Below are positions 60,060 to 64,000 of a DNA stretch of 64,000 nt, one piece after another. Source of the stretch: Candidatus Lernaella stagnicola (GTDB lineage Bacteria > Lernaellota > Lernaellaia > Lernaellales > Lernaellaceae); assembly GCA_030765525.1 (NCBI GenBank), contig JAVCCK010000007.1, forward strand, positions 120,246 through 184,245, read 5' to 3'. The position numbers and the translations under genes are program-made. The notes under the pieces were generated by a model. That model was not told the DNA's origin. It saw nothing but the letters and a program-made list of their open reading frames with translations, and did not search any database. Numbering within the stretch: the first letter of the stretch is position 1; the number at the start of each line of letters is the position of its first letter.

Positions 60060-61165
60060 TATTCCTCAACCAGAAAGCGTAGAAACTTCCGCGTGTAAGC
60101 GGCGAGGCCGAGGTGTCGGTTGGGCGCGGATGGCTGCACCCAACGGGCGCCATTGGAAATCGGTAATACTCCTTTGAATGGAATTTCGCAAGCGTAAAAT
60201 CGGGTATACAACAGCCGATGGCTTAGTGTGTGCTCGATTCGGCCCAGTAAATCACCGGCGATCATATCGATCGCAAATCGGTCTCGCAGGTGGGTGCGCA
60301 ACTGTTCACGTTGCCGGTGGGCAGGCCAACTTTTGCGGACCTCGACTTGCGGCAACATCCACAGGCCGCCGAAAAGTCCGTCGCCGGGATTGCGAACCAG
60401 AAGAACGCGGCCTTCCCGCCGAAGCGCCGCGGCGGCAAAATAGACCGGCAACGGCGCCGCCGCTTTTCCTTTGACCGGAATGACTTCAACCAAACCCTGG
60501 GCCTGCGCGAGGCAATGCGGCCGCAGGGGACAGGCGGGACACCCCGGGCTTGTCGCCGTGCAGACCAACGCGCCCAACTCCATCATTCCTTGATTGAACG
60601 CGCCGGGGTGTTCCTCGGGCACGAGTTCATCGGCCAAGACCCACAGCTCCTTGCGCGCCTCGCCGGTGGAAAGAACCTTGGAGATAGCGAACACGCGCGC
60701 CAGCAGGCGGGCGACGTTGCCGTCGAGAATCGGCGCGGCCCGGTCGAAAGCAATCGAGGCAATCGCCCCGGCGGTGTAGCGGCCGATGCCGGGCAGTCGT
60801 TGCAGTTCATGCGGATCGGCGGGTATCGCGCCACCGTACTCGTCCACGACGACGCGGGCCGCGCGATGCAAATGGCGGGCGCGGCGGTAGTACCCGAGAC
60901 CGGACCAAAGCGCCAGCACCTCGTCTTCGGTGGCGGCGGCCAGGTCGTGGACCCCGGGAAAACGGGCGAGAAAACGTTCGAAATACGGCAGCACCGTTTC
61001 GATGCGGGTTTGCTGAGCCATGATCTCGCAGACCCAAACGCGGTATGGCGTCGGATCCTCACGCCACGGCAATCGACGTGCATGTTGCGCATACCAATCA
61101 CTCACAGCGCGGCGAATGGCGCGTCGTTGCGAAGGCGAAAGACGGGGCACTGAGTTCGCGGTCAT
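60059..61165 (-). CDS. mutY: A/G-specific adenine DNA glycosylase
   Basis: 368 residues. MutY removes adenine mispaired with 8-oxoguanine. Helix-hairpin-helix GPD motif LPGIGRYTAGAIASIAFDRAAPILDGNV (about 125-152, with the catalytic Asp), the catalytic Glu in QQTRIETVLPYF (about 50-61), the [4Fe-4S] ligands CTATSPGCPACPLRPHC (about 205-221, C-x6-C-x2-C-x5-C) and a C-terminal NUDIX-like domain (GRVLLVRNPGDGLFGGLWMLP, about 265). It overlaps the upstream nitronate-monooxygenase-like gene by four bases (ATGA). Confidence 0.95.
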   Translation of the reverse strand: MTANSVPRLSPSQRRAIRRAVSDWYAQHARRLPWREDPTPYRVWVCEIMAQQTRIETVLPYFERFLARFPGVHDLAAATEDEVLALWSGLGYYRRARHLHRAARVVVDEYGGAIPADPHELQRLPGIGRYTAGAIASIAFDRAAPILDGNVARLLARVFAISKVLSTGEARKELWVLADELVPEEHPGAFNQGMMELGALVCTATSPGCPACPLRPHCLAQAQGLVEVIPVKGKAAAPLPVYFAAAALRREGRVLLVRNPGDGLFGGLWMLPQVEVRKSWPAHRQREQLRTHLRDRFAIDMIAGDLLGRIEHTLSHRLLYTRFYACEIPFKGVLPISNGARWVQPSAPNRHLGLAAYTRKFLRFLVEE

Positions 61166-62151
61166 GCGGTCGGGGCGGCACCGGGTAACGCGGCGGCGAA
61201 ACGAGCCATGATCTCACCCACCGGCTCGATGTTGCGAATCGTGCCGACACTCTTACCCGCCTGCCAGTAATTGCGGTAGACCGCCGAGCGTTGCAGGCCG
61301 CGTTTCAGCTTCACGAACGACAGCATCGAATAGTACATGCGCATCCAGTGCTTCGTGCGATTGTGACGTAGTAGACGGCGCGCGATGCGGCCGGCTGTGG
61401 CGCCCGTCTTCCGCACGTAGGGCGTGTTGATGACCGCCACGGGAACGCCGGAAATTTTGTCCGTGAGTACGATGTCGTCCTCGGTCGAGCTTACGATCGC
61501 CTGCTTGTAATCGGGATGCGCTTTGCATTCGGTTGTCGCGATCAGGCGCGTGCCGATTTGCACGCCCAGGTACCCGATTTCGAGGGCCTCGGCGAATTGT
61601 GACGCGTCGCCGATGCCGCCGGCGAGAATCAACGGCGCGTTCAGGTCCACCAGTTCGTCGTAAAGTTTGCGGGGATCGCGCGCCCCGGCGTGGCCACCGG
61701 CTCGATTGTTTACCGCGATCAAGCCGTGCACGCCGGCATCCAGCGCTTTGAGCGCCCACTTGCGTTCGGTCACGTCGTGGTAGACCAGGCCGCCCGCGGA
61801 TTCGACGCGCTCGACGATCCAACGCGGATTGCCGAGGCTGGAGACGAAAAACCGAACCCCTTCTTCCAGCGCGATGTCGAGCCACTTCCGCATGCGCTCG
61901 AGGTAGTATCGCGCGGATTTTTCGGTAATCACGTTCATGCCGATGGGGCCGCCCGCCAAGCGCTGCATCAAGCGGATTCCCTCGCGGTAGTCGTGGCCGT
62001 GTACGTACGTCAGCGAGATGGGCTGGAACACGCCGATACCGCCGTGGCGGGTGACGGCCGCGACCAGTTCCGGGTTTGAACTCGGGTACATCGCGCCGCC
62101 GATGATCGGCAGGCGGATGCCCAATTTGGCGGTAAAGTCATTTGTGAACAC
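61162..62151 (-). CDS. Nitronate monooxygenase-like FMN enzyme (2-nitropropane dioxygenase family)
   Basis: 329 residues from GTG 62151. This start has GAGGA five bases upstream and lies just after the predicted transcription start, while in-frame ATGs at 62208 and 62190 lie upstream of it. TIM barrel with FMN sites: LGIRLPIIGGAMYPSSNPELVAAVTRHGGIGVFQP (about 8-42), AVNNRAGGHAG (about 162), LILAGGIGDASQFAEALEIGYLGVQIGTRLIAT (about 189-220). It may oxidise nitronates or act as an enoyl-ACP-type reductase relative. It heads a coupled unit with mutY and cobB. Confidence 0.8.
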   Translation of the reverse strand: MFTNDFTAKLGIRLPIIGGAMYPSSNPELVAAVTRHGGIGVFQPISLTYVHGHDYREGIRLMQRLAGGPIGMNVITEKSARYYLERMRKWLDIALEEGVRFFVSSLGNPRWIVERVESAGGLVYHDVTERKWALKALDAGVHGLIAVNNRAGGHAGARDPRKLYDELVDLNAPLILAGGIGDASQFAEALEIGYLGVQIGTRLIATTECKAHPDYKQAIVSSTEDDIVLTDKISGVPVAVINTPYVRKTGATAGRIARRLLRHNRTKHWMRMYYSMLSFVKLKRGLQRSAVYRNYWQAGKSVGTIRNIEPVGEIMARFAAALPGAAPTA

Positions 62152-62179
62152 TGCGGTCCTCGTTTTTATGGTTCTGCAT

Positions 62180-62208
62180 AAAATAGGCATCCTTGTTGAA
62201 TGTGGCAA
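62180..62208 (-). promoter_or_regulatory. Promoter of the nitronate monooxygenase-mutY-cobB unit
   Basis: On the minus strand TTGCCA (62203-62208, five of six), 17-base spacer, TATTTT (62180-62185, four of six). Transcription would begin near 62173, which places the upstream ATGs (62208, 62190) outside the mRNA and supports GTG 62151 as the real start. Confidence 0.55.
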
Positions 62209-62356
62209 TTCACACGAACAGGAATCGCTAAAAAAACACTGAAGAAACTAGTTCGTCGGCATCCAATCTAATAGGTAGCTAACGCGCACAAAACCTTGAC
62301 GGTAACAAGCGCGGTCTTAGGTTGTGGACACGCACCCATTTCTTGAGGAGGCGGCC

Positions 62357-63646
62357 ATGATTACTTTCGAAAAAGCCTTCTGGAACAAGAGAAACGTGAC
62401 GGTCCTTTTGGCGGTGCTTGTCTTGCTTGTGGCGGCCTCCTTGGCACTTGGCGCCAAGGGTATTTTGACGGATCTACGTTTTCGCGTTGTGCCCGCCGAC
62501 CCGGTCGATCAACTGCAGAAAACCGTGATACGCGCCGGCAACGTTGAAATATCTCGCGAGGAGTTTCTTTTTTACTTGGAAGAAGTCCTGGCGTTTCCGG
62601 CCCAAGGTGATCTCGTTCAACGCAATTTCCTCTGGCATTACCACTTCGCCGAGCGGCTGGCACGTACCTATCCGTTCGAAGTGGAGGATGTTGTCTGGCG
62701 CATTGCGGTTGAAAACCACGACGCCGGCAAACAAGCTCAGGCCCGATTGACCGACTGGGTGATCGGCCAAGCCGATTTGTTCGCCCGCTTTATTCTCTTG
62801 GCGGAACGCGCCGCGCCCGATGACGCCACGCATACCGTGTTGGACACCTTTACCGATAATCTGTACGGCCGGCGTCTGTTGCACATCGTGCGGTGCGGCG
62901 AGATGGAGCCCAATCGCGAGTCTGTGGCCGAGTTCGTCGCCGGCTTGTCGGCCAAGGAACGCGAAAACATCGACACGGCGCTACGGCCCAGCGGCTCGAT
63001 CAAACCGTTCGAAGAAGACGTGCTCATGGAACGTGTCGACGATTATCAGGCGGATCTGGCGAAGTTCGTAATCGTCGATCGTCCGTACGAAAACGCGGAA
63101 GACCTGGCGGCCTTGTTGCGGGATCCGAATCAGACATTGGTCGCGATCGACGGCGAAAAAATCACCGTGAAGGACTTTCTGGCGATCCACGGCATTCCGC
63201 GTAACGTCGTGGATTGGAACCAGATCAAGGGCACGCGCCTGACACAGTTGGTCGCGGCGCATGGGTTGGCGACCGAAGCGCAACGTTTGCGGATCGATGC
63301 CACCGATCTGCATAATCGCGTGGCGCTGGCGCGAACTTTCTATCTGGCGATGTGGGACGCGATCGGCACGTACAAACCGGCCGCCCGTAGCGCCGTGTTT
63401 GATGTCGACCTCTTTCGCACCCTCGCGTTTCACGGGGCTTTCGAGGAGTTTCGCGATTGGTTTATCGACTACACAGACAAGCTGCTCGGCTCCCAGGGCG
63501 TCTGGAGCGATAAGGATTTCCTGAAAACAATTACGTGGAAGGTGGTGCCGCAGGATGAAAACGAGGCGCGCTCGTTGGCGTTGCCCAATCGCGTTACGTC
63601 ACCGGCCAACGCCCGTCGAGCGAAGCCAACCCGCGTCGGTCGTTAA
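62357..63646 (+). CDS. Secreted protein with two SurA-N-like segments
   Basis: 429 residues from ATG 62357 behind GAGGAGG; a GTG at 62324 would add 11 residues without a site. A membrane helix or uncleaved signal (about 14-35, VTVLLAVLVLLVAASLALG) is followed by two segments with the pattern of SurA/parvulin-chaperone openings: TVIRAGNVEISREEFLFYLEE (about 57) and LVAIDGEKITVKDFLAIHG (about 266). Helical stretches lie between, and there is no parvulin PPIase core. It may be a periplasmic chaperone that has lost PPIase domains, but this is inference. The C-terminus is basic and Pro/Arg-rich. Confidence 0.55.
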   Translation: MITFEKAFWNKRNVTVLLAVLVLLVAASLALGAKGILTDLRFRVVPADPVDQLQKTVIRAGNVEISREEFLFYLEEVLAFPAQGDLVQRNFLWHYHFAERLARTYPFEVEDVVWRIAVENHDAGKQAQARLTDWVIGQADLFARFILLAERAAPDDATHTVLDTFTDNLYGRRLLHIVRCGEMEPNRESVAEFVAGLSAKERENIDTALRPSGSIKPFEEDVLMERVDDYQADLAKFVIVDRPYENAEDLAALLRDPNQTLVAIDGEKITVKDFLAIHGIPRNVVDWNQIKGTRLTQLVAAHGLATEAQRLRIDATDLHNRVALARTFYLAMWDAIGTYKPAARSAVFDVDLFRTLAFHGAFEEFRDWFIDYTDKLLGSQGVWSDKDFLKTITWKVVPQDENEARSLALPNRVTSPANARRAKPTRVGR

Positions 63647-63667
63647 ACAAAATCCGTGGAAATAGAA

Positions 63668-63694
63668 CGGGCGGGCACAAGGCCCGCCCGTTTT
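63668..63694 (+). terminator. Convergent terminator after the SurA-like gene
   Basis: CGGGCGGGC-(ACAAG)-GCCCGCCCG, nine perfect pairs, with TTTT on the plus strand and TTCTATTT on the minus strand. It separates the SurA-like gene from the acidic protein gene. Confidence 0.75.
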
Positions 63695-63714
63695 GATGCT
63701 ACGGTCAAATACGC

Positions 63715-64000
63715 TTAGTTGCAGCCACCGCAACCGTCGTCGTTGTCGTCGTCATTATCATCGTCGTCATCGTCGCCGGTGGTGTCGTCGTCGTCATCGG
63801 TGGCGTCGTCATCGTTGTCATCGTCGTCGTCGTCGTCATCATCATCATCGGTGGTGTCGTCGTCGGTCGTATCGTCGTCGGTGGTGTCGTCGTCGGTGGT
63901 GTCGTCGTCGGTAGTGTCGTCGTCGGTGGTGTCGTCGTCGGTGGTGTCGTCGTCGGTGGTGTCGTCGTCGGTCGTGTCATCGTTATCGTCGTCATCATCG
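63715..64000 (-). CDS. Acidic (DDDTT)n surface-protein C-terminus ending GCGGCN (partial)
   Basis: The gene runs off the right edge, so only about 95 C-terminal codons are visible (stop TAA, complement of 63715-63717). Every visible residue up to the tail is Asp with a few Thr, Asn, Ala and Gly: nine DDDTT-type units, then long Asp runs broken by Asn, then G-C-G-G-C-N and the stop. The two terminal cysteines separated by glycines and set apart by an acidic stalk suggest a C-terminal processing or anchoring signal. The rest of the protein is not in the window. A Thr/Pro-rich frame on the same strand and an Arg-rich frame on the other are only shadows of the repeat. Confidence 0.7.
   Translation of the reverse strand, partial: DDDDDNDDTTDDDTTDDDTTDDDTTDDDTTDDDTTDDDTTDDDTTDDDTTDDDDDDDDDDDNDDDATDDDDDTTGDDDDDDNDDDNDDGCGGCN
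63850..63984. repeat. 15-bp tandem repeat encoding DDDTT
   Basis: Nine consecutive 15-base units (plus strand GGTGGTGTCGTCGTC). Units 1, 3, 4, 6, 7 and 8 are identical; unit 2 (63865), unit 5 (63910) and unit 9 (63970) vary at one to several bases. Frame is kept throughout. The same 15-mer occurs at 12178-12192 in the poly-Asp lipoprotein gene. Confidence 0.9.

Noticed and set aside
63850..63984. Possible CRISPR array
   Set aside because: The units are 15 bases, contiguous, without spacers, and coding (DDDTT).
63693..63998. Arg-rich frame (plus) and Thr/Pro-rich frame (minus) at the right end
   Set aside because: Both are other-frame readings of the GTC repeat; only the Asp frame ends in an orderly GCGGCN tail with a stop before the terminator.

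Overview
The window is a continuous stretch of a Gram-negative bacterial chromosome, about 60% GC by eye. It carries Hfq, IHF-alpha, LptE, two FadL-type outer-membrane proteins, many lipoproteins with clear lipoboxes, Pcm, TrkA/TrkH and a shikimate-type mixture of housekeeping genes whose grouping resembles the former Deltaproteobacteria (Myxococcota, Desulfobacterota and neighbouring candidate phyla). Poly-aspartate lipoproteins such as the one at 11899-12324 also fit that broad group. I cannot name a species from the sequence alone. There is no integrase, transposase, phage gene or CRISPR array, so this reads as core chromosome with lineage-specific envelope genes.

Layout. 1-5659 (+): the end of dnaE, then hfq-hflX, a FlgT-N-like secreted protein with a small PEGA lipoprotein, an AI-2E/PerM-type membrane protein and a NAGPA-type glycosidase. 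5704-8495 onward (+): tRNA-Val, then infC (with a probable AUC or AUA start)-rpmI-rplT-pheS-pheT-ihfA-merR and tRNA-Pro, closed by two hairpin terminators. 11899-13823 (-): a FadL-like porin and a poly-Asp, eight-cysteine lipoprotein. 14239-19338 (+): surE-pcm-YqaA-SLOG-LytM lipoprotein-apt-queE-rpiB. 19391-23763 (+): nrdR-ribD-ribE-ribBA-ribH-nusB, a complete riboflavin route from GTP apart from the phosphatase. 23773-29684 (+): an orphan M17 N-terminal domain, trkA-trkH, a HAD phosphatase and a phosphohexomutase.

29715-31529 (-) is a large uncharacterised Rossmann protein divergent from an iorA-iorB pair (31722-35737, +) in which iorA contains an inserted GltD/NfnL-like flavoprotein. 35810-39965 (+) holds a lipoprotein, a PHP hydrolase, two secreted proteins, lptE and holA, convergent with rpsT (-). 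40489-46149 (+) holds an acyl-CoA dehydrogenase behind a perfect 28-bp palindromic operator, then a zinc-ribbon protein with Ca-binding-like repeats, a membrane protein and lpdA.

46219-57010 is an envelope-rich accessory region: a large Ig-like lipoprotein, a second FadL-like protein, a pentapeptide-TM-TPR protein, a tandem pair of paralogous lipoproteins with a predicted helical-toroid domain, and an LbtU-like porin. 57167-62151 (-) holds tkt, a class III sirtuin, mutY and a nitronate monooxygenase-like gene, the last three translationally coupled. The window ends with a SurA-like secreted protein (+) and the C-terminal part of an acidic (DDDTT)n protein ending in GCGGCN (-).

Most interesting: the acidic DDD/TT stalk shared by two unrelated surface proteins, with a cysteine-glycine C-terminal tail on one; the IorA-GltD fusion; the non-canonical infC start; the lone TetR-type operator; and the tandem toroid lipoproteins.
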